Positions 7,343 through 16,115 are shown, counted from the stretch's first letter. The stretch is DNA of 64,000 nucleotides from Raoultibacter phocaeensis (GCF_901411515.1 NZ_CABDUX010000002.1:682001-746000); one strand, 5' to 3'. Program-made: numbers and translations. Notes: generated by a model not told the origin, from the sequence alone.

Positions 7343-8287
7343 ATGTCAGTAGAATTAGTTACCGGCAAAGGGGCAACCGACCATGTGGGAGCAGAAGATT
7401 TCGGTGCCTATCAAGCATATACCTATGGCCCCGATGAATACATCCTGCACGGATGCGAAGCGACGGTCATCGACTCCAACACAATACGCATATCCGAAGG
7501 TGATCTGCTTGTGCAAGGCAGACATGTTCGTGTTAAGGGATCGGAGGATGTCGCGATCCAGAGCGGCATAGTGGGGCGCAATCGTAAGGATCTTATCTGC
7601 GTGCGTTACGCAAAAGATCAGAACGGCATAGAAGATGCACCGATCTCTGCCATCGTAGGTACGCCTGTCGAGGGGGAGGCGGTATATCCGCCGACGATCG
7701 AGGGAGACTTGCTTGCAGGAGATGTTGCGGCAGACTTCCCGCTGTTTAGCGTATCGATATCGGGACTGGAGGTTGGAGTTCCTGTGCCATGCATGAAGCG
7801 AACCGCACGATATGTCGGGCATATTCATAGCCAAGTGGATATTGAAGACGGTGCAATAACTGCAGCAAAACTGGATGATTCATTACTGAAGCGAATTACA
7901 GATTTAGAAGCGGCAAAACTAACCAAACTTGACTCGTATCCTATCGGATCGTATTACATTTCGCACATAGCGACAAGTCCAGCTTCGCTCTTCGGAGGCT
8001 CGTGGACTTCGATAACTGGACGGTTTTTGTACGCCAACTCATCGACTGCTGCCGGGGGCTCTAATACGCATACGCTTACAGTGAACGAGATGCCTAGCCA
8101 TACGCACAACTACACTGATTATCACATGGTAGTGCAGCAAAACAGCGGACTTGCTTCTCTTAGCTGTGTTTCTTGGAGCAAGATGGACTACGGTATTGGG
8201 GTTCATCCGCAAAACACGGGCGGTAACGCTGCGCATAACAATATGCCGGCATATCAAAGCGTATATGCATGGCGTAGAACATCGTAG
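7343..8287 (+). CDS. Receptor-binding / tail tip protein with gp10-like C-terminus
   Basis: 314 residues. ATG 7343 is chosen for AAAGGAGA ten bases upstream rather than the earlier in-frame ATG. Residues 1-160 look like an N-terminal attachment domain common in Gram-positive phage baseplates (VGAEDFGAYQAYTYGPDEY). Residues 205-314 match the C-terminal baseplate gp10/tail-collar module: GGSWTSITGRFLYANS, then VNEMPSHTHNY, then NNMPAYQSVYAWRR. This part should be exposed and determine target range, which makes it the specificity determinant if the locus is a tailocin. The segment around 7840-8290 is AT-richer than the upstream tail genes, consistent with module exchange. Confidence 0.78.
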   Translation: MSVELVTGKGATDHVGAEDFGAYQAYTYGPDEYILHGCEATVIDSNTIRISEGDLLVQGRHVRVKGSEDVAIQSGIVGRNRKDLICVRYAKDQNGIEDAPISAIVGTPVEGEAVYPPTIEGDLLAGDVAADFPLFSVSISGLEVGVPVPCMKRTARYVGHIHSQVDIEDGAITAAKLDDSLLKRITDLEAAKLTKLDSYPIGSYYISHIATSPASLFGGSWTSITGRFLYANSSTAAGGSNTHTLTVNEMPSHTHNYTDYHMVVQQNSGLASLSCVSWSKMDYGIGVHPQNTGGNAAHNNMPAYQSVYAWRRTS

Positions 8288-8296
8288 GGGGAAGGT

Positions 8297-8599
8297 ATGA
8301 CAAATTACGAATGGCATGGTGTGTATGATGCCGAAGGAAATAGAATAAAGAATCCTGATCCAGAAATAGGTATCACTGAAATAGAAACGATTGTAGTTCA
8401 CCATGAGGCTGTTGCGGCTGTGGAGGAAGTTGGTCATGAGGGCAGGGTGCTAGCCGAGTACGAAAACGGCGGACGGGATGTTGAATGGATTGTTGATGTG
8501 CCAGCTATTGAAGCTCGTGATGCATATGATGAAGAGATCGAAATCTATCGCTATCGACCATATTCTGCCGATGACCTTGTTGAGAGGGTCCAAGACTAA
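8297..8599 (+). CDS. Small acidic phage protein after receptor-binding protein
   Basis: 100 residues, with GGGGGAAGG upstream, starting nine bases after the receptor-binding gene. It is strongly acidic (many Glu and Asp) and has no membrane segment or known motif. It contains EWHGVYDAEGNRIKNPDPE near the N-terminus and ends YRPYSADDLVERVQD. The position matches tail-fibre assembly chaperones or small tip accessory proteins, but sequence does not prove either. It shares the lower GC of the adjacent receptor-binding domain, so the two may have moved together. A terminator follows. Confidence 0.6.
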   Translation: MTNYEWHGVYDAEGNRIKNPDPEIGITEIETIVVHHEAVAAVEEVGHEGRVLAEYENGGRDVEWIVDVPAIEARDAYDEEIEIYRYRPYSADDLVERVQD

Positions 8600-8620
8600 G
8601 CCAAGAGCTGTTCGCATAAT

Positions 8621-8650
8621 GAGAAGTCCTACGGGTCTTCTCTTCTTTTT
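8621..8650 (+). terminator. Intrinsic terminator between tail and lysis genes
   Basis: GAGAAG (8621-8626) pairs with CTTCTC (8637-8642), followed by TTCTTTTT. It separates tail genes from the lysis cassette. Confidence 0.6.
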
Positions 8651-8664
8651 GGTGGGGTGATGCC

Positions 8665-9090
8665 GTGGAAAAAGTACTCGATGCGGTGGCGGGCTCTCTC
8701 GCTCAAGCGGGGCCCGAATGGGTAATCGCCCTCGGAGCGCTCGCCATCGCAGCATGGGTTACAGCAAAAGGTCTGCCGATCTACAAGGCGACCAAGCTCA
8801 AGCGGATCGAGATCGAAGTAGAGCGCGAGACGCGCAAAGCTGAAGAGGCTCGACGGTTCGACGACCGCGAACACGAGCGTTCGGCAATAGCGGTGCGGCA
8901 GGTTGATGCGCAGGAACGCTCAACGGCTACCATAAACGCTATGACCGCCCAAATGGCCATGATGAACGCGAGCCTCGATGAAAGCAAATGCCGCTCGCGC
9001 GAAATGGGCATGACGGTGGGAGCTATGGCTGATCAGGTCGACGAAATACACGACATTGTCGTTGGATGCAAGATCGGAGGAACCGAATGA
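8665..9090 (+). CDS. Single-span membrane protein with coiled coil (lysis cassette)
   Basis: 141 residues from GTG 8665. One hydrophobic helix at about residues 20-38 (WVIALGALAIAAWVTAKGL) is followed by a long charged helical region (residues 45-115, IEIEVERETRKAEEARR) predicted to form a coiled coil, then MGMTVGAMADQVDEIHDIV. It lies directly before the holin-like gene with an ATGA overlap and before the endolysin, so a role in lysis (holin partner or membrane anchor) is likely by position. No assigned family recognised. The start is uncertain: no strong ribosome site is seen upstream of the GTG. Confidence 0.6.
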   Translation: MEKVLDAVAGSLAQAGPEWVIALGALAIAAWVTAKGLPIYKATKLKRIEIEVERETRKAEEARRFDDREHERSAIAVRQVDAQERSTATINAMTAQMAMMNASLDESKCRSREMGMTVGAMADQVDEIHDIVVGCKIGGTE

Positions 9091-9314
9091 GAAAGATCAC
9101 TGAAAGATTCGTAGCATGGTGCGCCGATGATTGTGCTGCAGCGCGTTTCGAACGAACAGTGGTGCAGGGCCTTATCGGCGTGGCGGTGAGCGCAATGACG
9201 TATTGTGGGACAGGAGACGGAGCGATTGCGGTTATCGTCGTTCCAGCGGTCATGGCTGTCCTGTCTCCGCTTCAGAAGGCCATAGGCAATAGGGGGGAGG
9301 CGGAGCTATCGTGA
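9087..9314 (+). CDS. Holin-like small membrane protein
   Basis: 75 residues from ATG 9087, overlapping the previous stop by four bases and preceded by GGAGG. Two hydrophobic stretches (about residues 26-41 and 47-64, including AIAVIVVPAVMAVLSPL) with charged ends fit a class II holin. The segment VPAVMAVLSPLQKAIGNRG is typical of holins in actinobacterial phages. It lies directly before the endolysin. It should form the membrane lesions that release the amidase and, in a tailocin, the particles. Confidence 0.7.
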   Translation: MRKITERFVAWCADDCAAARFERTVVQGLIGVAVSAMTYCGTGDGAIAVIVVPAVMAVLSPLQKAIGNRGEAELS

Positions 9315-9389
9315 GGAATGCGAGGGAGGCTGCAACAGGGCAATTGATCGATGAAGCGGGATCCGAGTCCTTTTCGGAAGGCATTTGCG

Positions 9390-10625
9390 ATGCCTGACAT
9401 CAAGTGGATCGGCTGCACCAAATACAATCCCGGGCGCGGCGGCTACCGCGTGAAGCAGATCGTGCCGCACATCGCCGAGTGCACGACGATGGCGGGAGTG
9501 GACGCAACGTTCGCGGGACCCCGCGAGGCTTCGACGCACTACTGCGTGGACGAGAGTTCGATACACCAGTACGTGTCCGAGTCCGATACCGCGTGGGCCG
9601 TGGGCAACTGGGTCGGCAACCGCGAGACCATCAGCATCGAGCACGTGGGAACAACCGCCAACCCCCCGAGCTCAAAGACGCTCGACCGCAGCGCGGAGCT
9701 CATGGCCGACATAGCGAAAAGGTATGGGTGGTCCGAGCTCGTGCTGGGTCAAAATGTCGGACTCCATAAGTGGTACAGCGCGACGAGCTGCCCTGCCACG
9801 CTCGACTACAACTACCTCGTCGCCAAGGCGAACGCCATCCTGCGCGGCTCGGCGGGATGGAGCGGCCCCGGCGAGGAGATTGCGGGCGCGAGCCGCACAG
9901 AGACCGCGCGGGCGATAGCGGACAAGAAAGGATGGACCGGCCGACTTATGCGGACATCGGGAGATAACTGGCCCGATTTGCTCACGGGTATGTGGGTGGC
10001 AGGCAGGCTCGACGCGAATATCCTGTACGGCGGCGACGACTTTTATCTCTCGGATGGCACGGGCGGACTGTGCCTCGGCAGCGACAACCGCTACGGCACG
10101 AATCGGTATTGCCTCGATTTTTGGGAAAAGGTAAAGGGGCTCGACATCGGCGATACCTGCTTCGTGGTACCGGGGAATGACTATCCCGACGGCGTCGCGT
10201 GCGCTTGGGCTTCGTACAACCTTGGCATACCGATCGTTCTATACGAAGATCACCGAAACTTTCGTTCGCTTATATCCCGATTCGAACGCGCTGTCGCCAT
10301 CGGCAACACCGTGCCCAAGTTCGAAGGCGAAACCGAACGTATTGCGGGAGTCGACCGCGGGGAGACCGCGGTTGCTGTTGCTGAGCGGTTCGCGAAAACC
10401 TGGAAGCATCCTGTTATCGTAACGGGTTCCGGCTACGCAGACGGGTTGTCCGCATCCCAATGGGTGGGGGACAACGCACTTTTATTTGCCGAGGGCCAGG
10501 CAAGCGTCCATGCACTTGAGCGACACCGGGCTGAAATTGAGACAATCTACTGGATAGGCGATGAGAATGCTATTCCGCATGGCCGCCGATGCGAGCTCAG
10601 CAAAGCCGCTGGCCTTCTTCGATGA
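9390..10625 (+). CDS. Endolysin: N-acetylmuramoyl-L-alanine amidase with CWB2 repeats
   Basis: 411 residues from ATG 9390, chosen for GGAAGG eight bases upstream; ATG 9351 lacks a ribosome site. Residues 1-155 are an amidase_2 domain: His27 in QIVPHIAE, then ASTHYCVDESSIHQYV, TISIEHVG, and GLHKWYSATSCPATLD with the distal His and Cys ligands. Residues 165-411 carry two to three cell-wall-binding repeat 2 modules (ASRTETARAIADKKGW, GVDRGETAVAVAERFAKTW), which bind secondary wall polymers. It cleaves the stem peptide from muramic acid. It has no signal peptide, so it depends on the holin. The same CWB2 type is used by the host surface protein at 27725. Confidence 0.92.
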   Translation: MPDIKWIGCTKYNPGRGGYRVKQIVPHIAECTTMAGVDATFAGPREASTHYCVDESSIHQYVSESDTAWAVGNWVGNRETISIEHVGTTANPPSSKTLDRSAELMADIAKRYGWSELVLGQNVGLHKWYSATSCPATLDYNYLVAKANAILRGSAGWSGPGEEIAGASRTETARAIADKKGWTGRLMRTSGDNWPDLLTGMWVAGRLDANILYGGDDFYLSDGTGGLCLGSDNRYGTNRYCLDFWEKVKGLDIGDTCFVVPGNDYPDGVACAWASYNLGIPIVLYEDHRNFRSLISRFERAVAIGNTVPKFEGETERIAGVDRGETAVAVAERFAKTWKHPVIVTGSGYADGLSASQWVGDNALLFAEGQASVHALERHRAEIETIYWIGDENAIPHGRRCELSKAAGLLR

Positions 10626-10708
10626 GGTGCGAAGCGGTAAAGAGAGAGCGCCTCGATGGCGTTTCCAATAAATTCGCATTGAGTCGACGGAGCAAAATGC
10701 TTCCTGTT

Positions 10709-10740
10709 TGGCCGATCGCCTGCTTGGCGGTCGGCCTTTG
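10709..10740 (+). terminator. Intrinsic terminator ending the tail locus
   Basis: GGCCGATCGCC-TGCTT-GGCGGTCGGCC followed by TTT, downstream of the endolysin. Confidence 0.75.
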
Positions 10741-10756
10741 GCGGCACACGCCTTTC

Positions 10757-11335
10757 TCAGTGAACCCCTTGTTCGAACAGCGACCTGTCGTGCTGCATCT
10801 TGCTGACGAGGTGGCCGACTAGTTCATCTTGCGAAATGGCCGGTTGGGTTTTGACGAACCACCACGCGAGGCTGATGGCTCCGTAGCAGTTGTAGATGAC
10901 CGACATCTCTCGGTTGATTTCGGCTTGCCTGCTGATCGGCAGGTTGTCGGAGTAATAGGATCGAAATCCCTTAAGCCAGATGTCGACCACCTTGCCTTGC
11001 AGCTCCTCGTTGCCTCCAGGCTGTCTCATGATGTGTTCGAGTTGGGTCTTGTGCTGGTTCATGGCATCAAGTAGGTTGTTGAAAAATACGGTCAGGTTCT
11101 GATCGGTGAACAAGTGGGCAGAGGGTTTGAGCTCTGCGGACAACCACGCCACGACGAGGTCGTACTTGTCATCGAAGTGTTGGTAGAACGCCGCTTTGCT
11201 CACCGAGGCTCGCTGACATATCTGCTTTACGGTGATGGAGTCGAAATCCCGTTCTTCCAAAAGAGCGTCTATGGCGCCGAACAGAGCGTGCCGGGTTCGG
11301 GAAACGCGTGCATCGAGAGGTTGTAGATTGGTCAT
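10757..11335 (-). CDS. TetR/AcrR family transcriptional regulator
   Basis: 192 residues from ATG 11335, preceded by AAAGGGAAG; an in-frame start 24 bases further upstream is less well placed. Residues 15-60 form the TetR DNA-binding domain (IDALLEERDFDSITVKQICQ, then SVSKAAFYQHFDDKYDL). The C-terminal ligand domain resembles TetR_C_7/TetR-like proteins of Firmicutes and Actinobacteria (LEHIMRQPG, then AISLAWWFVK). No transporter or enzyme gene is adjacent, so its target is unknown. It faces the tail locus and converges on its terminator. Confidence 0.85.
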   Translation of the reverse strand: MTNLQPLDARVSRTRHALFGAIDALLEERDFDSITVKQICQRASVSKAAFYQHFDDKYDLVVAWLSAELKPSAHLFTDQNLTVFFNNLLDAMNQHKTQLEHIMRQPGGNEELQGKVVDIWLKGFRSYYSDNLPISRQAEINREMSVIYNCYGAISLAWWFVKTQPAISQDELVGHLVSKMQHDRSLFEQGVH

Positions 11336-11408
11336 ATCTTCCCTTTCTTCGCTCAGCATATGCTATCACAATGCTGCATTCGGAAAGGTGCGTTCTGGCG
11401 TCATATTG

Positions 11409-11446
11409 AAAAAACGGCATGTGGCGTGCAGCCCATGCCGTTTTTT
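11409..11446. terminator. Bidirectional intrinsic terminator
   Basis: AAAAAACGGCAT (11409-11420) pairs with ATGCCGTTTTTT (11435-11446). It lies between the TetR gene promoter side and the helicase 3' end and should stop helicase transcription. The rest of 11447-11577 shows nothing else. Confidence 0.8.
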
Positions 11447-11577
11447 CACATACCTATGCCGAAGAGAAGGTCGTCTCGGGTCGGTATCGGTGTCGGTGCC
11501 GAGGGTTTCGGCCTTCGGTGCTAGGGAGATGCCAGGCAGGCTTCGCCTCGATGGTGATCCCGCGAGGAAGCCCGGCT

Positions 11578-13113
11578 TTAGGCGACTTCGTATGCCCTGC
11601 TACGCTGCTTCTTCTTTTTCGCCGTTTCGCGGCGCTCGCTGCGGCTTTGAGGTTTGCGCTTGCCCTGAGCTTTGCGGTTGCCCGGCTCGAAGCTAGCGCC
11701 TCCGCGCTTTCTCGGCGCGCTTCCGTGAGCTTTCTTGGCAGGAGCCTTGTGTTTCGGTTTCTGAACGTAGGCTTCGATATCCTTCAGCCGGTCGAATTGC
11801 TCGTCTCCACCCATGAGCATTTCGGCGAGCGCAACGGCTACCTGTTTTTCCGAGCCTTCGAACGAGTCGCTTTCGAGAAGGCTCGCAACGAGTTTCTGCG
11901 CTGCGTTGCCCGCAGGGGTCTTCGCGCGCTCCTCAACGGTGCAAGCGGTTCGTTTTACTGTTTTGTCCATGATTTCCCCGCTTGTGGGAAGCGTGCGTTC
12001 ATCGATGGTGCTGCCCGTGTACTTCATGAGGGCGCGCAGCGTCGCATGCTGCTTACCGTTGCAGATAAGCGTCTGCGAAACACCCCGTTTCCCTGCGCGG
12101 CCCGTACGGCCGATGCGATGCACGTAGTACTCGAAACTCTGCGGCAGGTCGTAGTTGATGACGACGTCGACATCGTCGACGTCGATGCCGCGCGCGGCTA
12201 CGTCGGTGGCGATGAGCGCGTGCACCGATCCTTTACGGAAGCCTTGCATGACTTGGCTTCGCGCGGCTTGCGTCATGTCGCCGTGCAGACCGGAGGCCTT
12301 GAAACCCTGCTTGCGAAGCGTTTCGGCGAGCTCGTCAACCATCGACTTGGTGTTACAGAATACGACGGAGCGCTGGCCGTTCGCGTGCATGAGCAGGCTG
12401 AGCACGTCCTTTTTCTTGGCTTGCGCTACACGGTAGTACGTTTGCTCGATGTCGGCTTGGTTTTCTTTTCCGGAAAGCGTTTCGACGGTTACCGGATCGG
12501 TGAGAAACGTGTTCGAGATCTTCAAGAGCGATGCCGACATGGTGGCCGAGAACAGCACGGTCTGACGGTCTTCGGGCGTTGCGGTCAAGATGGTTTCGAT
12601 GTCGTCGATGAATCCCATGTTGAGCATCTCGTCGGCCTCATCGAGCACGACGGTTTGTATGCGGTCGAGCTTGAGGGTCTTGCGTCGCATATGGTCCATG
12701 AGACGCCCCGGGGTGCCGATGACGATGTTGGCGTGGCGCAGTTGTTTGATCTGGTCGCCCATGGGTGCTCCGCCGTATACGACCGCGAGCGAGACGCCTT
12801 CTTTGTACTTCGAGAACTTCCTCATCTCGCAGTAGATCTGCATGGCGAGCTCGCGGGTGGGGGAAAGCACGAGCACCTGCGCATGATGCGAGGTGCCATC
12901 GACGCTCTCGATCGCGGGGATGGCGAAGGCCCCCGTCTTTCCCGAACCGGTGCAGCTGCGCCCGATCAGATCGTGCCCCTCGAGCAAAAAGGGGATGGCG
13001 CGTGCCTGGATGTTCGTGGGTTTGGTGTAGCCGATCTCGTCAATCGCTCTGATGACGTGCGGCGTGAGCGGCATTTCGTTGAATGCCGCGGGGCAACTCT
13101 GGGTATTCGACAT
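11578..13113 (-). CDS. DEAD-box ATP-dependent RNA helicase
   Basis: 511 residues, ATG 13113 preceded by GAGGAGTT. All helicase motifs are present in order: Q motif (PTNIQARAIPFLLEG), motif I SCTGSGKTGAF (Cys where Ala is usual), Ia PTRELA, Ib TPGRLMDH, II VVLDEADEM, III FSATMS, IV VVFCNTKS, V ATDVAARGIDV, VI YVHRIGRTGRAGK. A basic, low-complexity tail from about residue 455 (rich in Lys, Arg and Gly) is typical of the CsdA/DeaD and CshA group and would bind RNA. It is expected to remodel RNA in ribosome assembly or mRNA decay, often under cold stress. It is monocistronic. Confidence 0.95.
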   Translation of the reverse strand: MSNTQSCPAAFNEMPLTPHVIRAIDEIGYTKPTNIQARAIPFLLEGHDLIGRSCTGSGKTGAFAIPAIESVDGTSHHAQVLVLSPTRELAMQIYCEMRKFSKYKEGVSLAVVYGGAPMGDQIKQLRHANIVIGTPGRLMDHMRRKTLKLDRIQTVVLDEADEMLNMGFIDDIETILTATPEDRQTVLFSATMSASLLKISNTFLTDPVTVETLSGKENQADIEQTYYRVAQAKKKDVLSLLMHANGQRSVVFCNTKSMVDELAETLRKQGFKASGLHGDMTQAARSQVMQGFRKGSVHALIATDVAARGIDVDDVDVVINYDLPQSFEYYVHRIGRTGRAGKRGVSQTLICNGKQHATLRALMKYTGSTIDERTLPTSGEIMDKTVKRTACTVEERAKTPAGNAAQKLVASLLESDSFEGSEKQVAVALAEMLMGGDEQFDRLKDIEAYVQKPKHKAPAKKAHGSAPRKRGGASFEPGNRKAQGKRKPQSRSERRETAKKKKQRSRAYEVA

Positions 13114-13402
13114 AACTCCTCATTCGACGTTCGATTGTATGCGGACCTTCGGGCAACAAAGCGCTCTGCGCTTTCGCAGTGCCGTTTCGGGCCCGCAGCA
13201 AAACACCATCCACCCGTCAAACAAAGAGATGAGCCTTATTTGCAAGGGAAGAATCAACACTACATGAATCATGGAAAAATGGATCATGTGGATGGCTTCA
13301 GCGTGTATGCAGTATACCTGGAAGGGACGCTCGCTCGCACGCCGCGCAGAGAGTACCCGATAAAAACACGTTTACACCGTAGGGTCCCATTTTCAGCGAC
13401 GA

Positions 13403-13430
13403 TTGCCCGATTCGGCGCAATCGATATAAT
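13403..13430 (+). promoter_or_regulatory. Promoter for DUF2510 gene
   Basis: TTGCCC (13403-13408), 16-base spacer, TATAAT (13425-13430), about 40 bases before the start codon. The rest of the 359-base gap 13114-13472 shows no gene I can support. Confidence 0.55.
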
Positions 13431-13472
13431 GGTACGGAGACTATAAGCGATAACGGCAGGTATGGAGGCGCT

Positions 13473-13910
13473 ATGGCAGGGCAGCAAGCAGGTTGGTATC
13501 CGGATCCGTCGGGGGACGCATCGAAGCTCAGGTATTGGGATGGGATGCGGTGGACCGATGACTGCACGAGCACGCAGGCGAGTCAACAAACCGGTACCCA
13601 AAGCGCTCCGTACAGTCAGCCGGCGGGGCAGTACGGCGCCGCTCAGGGATATTACGGTCAGCCGGTCCAATCGGCGACGGGCGATAACGACCAGACGTTG
13701 AGGCTTGTTGCGTTCATCTTGTGCGTGCTTTCGACCATTTCGGTCGGATGGGCTCTCATTCCGCTTGCATGGATGATACCGATGACGGTGCATTGCTGGG
13801 GGCTCTACAAGGGTACGAAAGCCAATACCACGGCGTTCGGCGTCTGCACGCTGATATTCGTGAATATCGTAAGCGGCATACTTTTGCTGGTTTCGAAGAA
13901 GGATCAGTAG
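13473..13910 (+). CDS. DUF2510 domain membrane protein
   Basis: 145 residues, GGAGG upstream of ATG 13473. The N-terminal DUF2510 motif is clear (AGWYPDPSGDASKLRYWDGM, with RWTDD after), an extracytoplasmic or cytoplasmic tryptophan-rich module common in actinobacterial membrane proteins. A Gln/Ser/Gly-rich linker (residues 35-70) leads to two hydrophobic segments (about 73-100 and 115-138). There is no signal peptide. The function of this family is unknown. The next open frame (methyltransferase fragment) begins within or just after it. Confidence 0.85.
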   Translation: MAGQQAGWYPDPSGDASKLRYWDGMRWTDDCTSTQASQQTGTQSAPYSQPAGQYGAAQGYYGQPVQSATGDNDQTLRLVAFILCVLSTISVGWALIPLAWMIPMTVHCWGLYKGTKANTTAFGVCTLIFVNIVSGILLLVSKKDQ

Positions 13911-14161
13911 GCGAAGCGGCCGTCGGAAACGGCTTGTGCCGAGCAGGGCTGTACCGCCTATCCCGCAATCCGATGTACGTGGCGTATTTCGTGTACTTCG
14001 TCGGGTGCGCGCTGCTCACGCAATCGATGGTGCTGCTCGGTACCGTGATCGCCTTTCAGGTGTCTGCCCACTGGATCATCCTATCCGAAGAGCGCTGGTG
14101 TCTCGAGCGATTCGGCGAGGAATACCAACGATACAGCAAAAAAGTCAGACGGTACTTATGA
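13893..14161 (+). pseudogene. C-terminal fragment of an isoprenylcysteine-methyltransferase-like (ICMT/PEMT) protein
   Basis: About 75 C-terminal residues match the conserved end of bacterial ICMT-like membrane methyltransferases: GLYRLSRNPMYVAYFVYFVG (the SAM-binding RNPMY motif) and EERWCLERFGEEYQRYSKKV (the EE...FG..Y block). The frame is open upstream to 13721, but that part is the DUF2510 gene read out of frame and shows no membrane helices. The family's N-terminal helices are therefore missing, and the piece is most simply a remnant left by deletion or recombination. No ribosome site was found for a shorter functional product. Confidence 0.6.
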
Positions 14162-14212
14162 TCGGGAAACGGCGAACGGAAGCCCGTTGCCGAAGCTTCC
14201 GTCCGCTATGCT

Positions 14213-15985
14213 TTATGCCAGGTTGTTCTCTTCGAGCACATCGCCTATGTAGGTGCCTTCGGTCTTGCGTACGAATCCCTCGACGATTTTCTGCTCTACG
14301 AACGGCATGTCCATTTCCGTGAGCTTTTTGCGATCGGACAGGTAGTAGACCGCGTTCGCGAGCGCCCGCACATCAAAGGCCGAGGCGAAGGTTTCCGGTA
14401 CGCCGCGCTCGAGATCGAGCAGCTGGTAGACGGCTTCCATGGCGGTGCGCACCGAATACTCCGTCGTGAATACCGTATCGCGCTCGGTTTCGGCGAAGTT
14501 GCCGATGAACGCGAGGTTCTTCGATCCGTTCGGCACGACGAGCGGACGGTCGCCTTTCGCCCTGAGCATGAAGTACGAGGTGATGAACGGCATGTACACA
14601 GGTATGGCCGTCGTCGAATTCTCAGCGATGTCCTCGATTTCTATTTCGGGTACCCCGAGGTGATATAAAAGCTCCTGTACGATCTCTTCTCCCGTGCACT
14701 GCTCGATGGGTTTCTTTACGTAGTTGCCCGGTGTATCGGAGAGCAGTCCGTAGACCCAGATGATGGTCTGTTCGGGGGTTTGGCCTTTGAAATGCGGCTG
14801 GCGATGGATGGTGAAGCTGAGCATCCAGTTCGAGTCCTTTGCTGTGATGATGCCCCCGGTAACGATCTTTCCCGTGCGGGGTTTGCGATTCGTGAGCCGC
14901 TCGATGTACGGGTCGAGATCGCTGTTCTCGACGGTGACGGTTGCCGAGACAAACCAGCTTTTCGCAGGCAGGTTCTCGCAGAAAGCATCAGGGTTTCCGA
15001 ATTCGGGTGATTGCTCGGCGAGGTTCTTCCAGAGTTTCCAGCTTCCGCCCAGCTCGTGGGTGATGGGGGCGGGGGTGTGGTGGTCACCTTGCGTCGAGCT
15101 TTCGGTGATCGATCCGTTTGTGACGAATACGAGGTCGTTTTCGGTCAAGTCGATTTCCTTGGCCGAACCGGCCTGGGTAAGGACGATCTTCTTCGCGACC
15201 TTGGATCCGCCCTCGGTATCGACGATGACGTTTTCCACCTGCGTATCGTACTCGATATGTGCGCCTTTGTCGGTAAGGAAGGCCACGAGCGGTTTCACGA
15301 GCGATTCGTACTGGTTGTACCGCGTGAACTTCAGTGCGGTGAAATCGGGGAGCCCCTTGATGTGGTGGATGAACCGCATCACGTAACGCCGCATCTCGAT
15401 GGCCGAGTGCCAGCGCTCGAATGCGAACATCGAGCACCAATACAGCCAAAAATTCGATTCGAAGAACTCGTCGGTGAACACGTCTTCGATGCGTTTGCCT
15501 TCGAGCTTGTCTTCCGATGTCATGAAGAGCTCGACCAATTCCTTCTGGGCTTTCTTCGACAGAGTGAAATCGCCGTCGTCTGCGGCGCGCTCGCCTCTGT
15601 TGTGGATGATGCGGCAGTTCGAGGAATTAGGATCGTCGTGATCGAGCCAATAGAACTCGTCTAGGACAGAAGCGTCTTCAACTTCCAAGGAGGGTATCGA
15701 TCTGAAGAGATCCCACAGGCACTCGAAGTGATTTTCCATCTCGCGCCCGCCGCGTGTGACGAAGCTTTCGGGAGAGACCTCCTTGCCATCGAGGGAGCCG
15801 CCCGGGGTGGGCAGCTCTTCGAAAAGATGCACGTTGTCGGGTTTCATCTGCCCGTCGCGGACAAGAAATACCGCCGCAGCGAGCCCTGCGAGTCCGCTTC
15901 CGACGATGTAGGCCGACTTCTCATCCACCCCTTGAGGTTTGCGGGGTCGAGCGAATGCTTCGTAGTTGCCGTTCGTATGTCTCAT
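14213..15985 (-). CDS. ohyA: Oleate hydratase (MCRA family flavoprotein)
   Basis: 590 residues, full length for the family. The N-terminal FAD-binding motif is [20 protein letters not shown], followed by [15 protein letters not shown] and [16 protein letters not shown], both strongly conserved in oleate hydratases (formerly 67-kDa myosin-cross-reactive antigen). It adds water across the cis-9 double bond of oleate to give 10-hydroxystearate, detoxifying host unsaturated fatty acids; FAD has a structural role. Cytoplasmic or membrane-associated. It stands alone, with an 11-bp inverted repeat about 100 bases upstream that could be an operator. ATG 15985 is preceded by GGGAGCTTGCC, a moderate site. 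Confidence 0.95.
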   Translation of the reverse strand: MRHTNGNYEAFARPRKPQGVDEKSAYIVGSGLAGLAAAVFLVRDGQMKPDNVHLFEELPTPGGSLDGKEVSPESFVTRGGREMENHFECLWDLFRSIPSLEVEDASVLDEFYWLDHDDPNSSNCRIIHNRGERAADDGDFTLSKKAQKELVELFMTSEDKLEGKRIEDVFTDEFFESNFWLYWCSMFAFERWHSAIEMRRYVMRFIHHIKGLPDFTALKFTRYNQYESLVKPLVAFLTDKGAHIEYDTQVENVIVDTEGGSKVAKKIVLTQAGSAKEIDLTENDLVFVTNGSITESSTQGDHHTPAPITHELGGSWKLWKNLAEQSPEFGNPDAFCENLPAKSWFVSATVTVENSDLDPYIERLTNRKPRTGKIVTGGIITAKDSNWMLSFTIHRQPHFKGQTPEQTIIWVYGLLSDTPGNYVKKPIEQCTGEEIVQELLYHLGVPEIEIEDIAENSTTAIPVYMPFITSYFMLRAKGDRPLVVPNGSKNLAFIGNFAETERDTVFTTEYSVRTAMEAVYQLLDLERGVPETFASAFDVRALANAVYYLSDRKKLTEMDMPFVEQKIVEGFVRKTEGTYIGDVLEENNLA

Positions 15986-16086
15986 GGCAAGCTCCCTTCG
16001 AGTATGTGCTTGGTGTATGCACCAAGCCTACTTCTTCAAGCGAGGGTAGGGAGGAAGCGTACCGAAATGCAGCCCGACGGTTGCTG

Positions 16087-16115
16087 CGCTGAAACCGGAT
16101 TTGACGGTTTCAGCG
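16087..16115. promoter_or_regulatory. Inverted repeat upstream of oleate hydratase
   Basis: CGCTGAAACCG-7-CGGTTTCAGCG, perfect 11-bp arms, about 100 bases upstream of the oleate hydratase start and with no T-run. It is a candidate operator or RNA hairpin. The rest of 15986-16314 shows only unassigned sequence and the tRNA-Gly upstream region. Confidence 0.45.

Noticed and set aside
1..11335. Integrase, excisionase or att sites for the tail locus
   Set aside because: I looked for a recombinase frame and for direct repeats at 519-585 against 10626-10756 and found none.
11419..13446. 675-residue plus-strand open frame opposite the DEAD-box helicase
   Set aside because: It is a shadow of the helicase; the minus-strand protein has all helicase motifs, while this one has no motif and no ribosome site.
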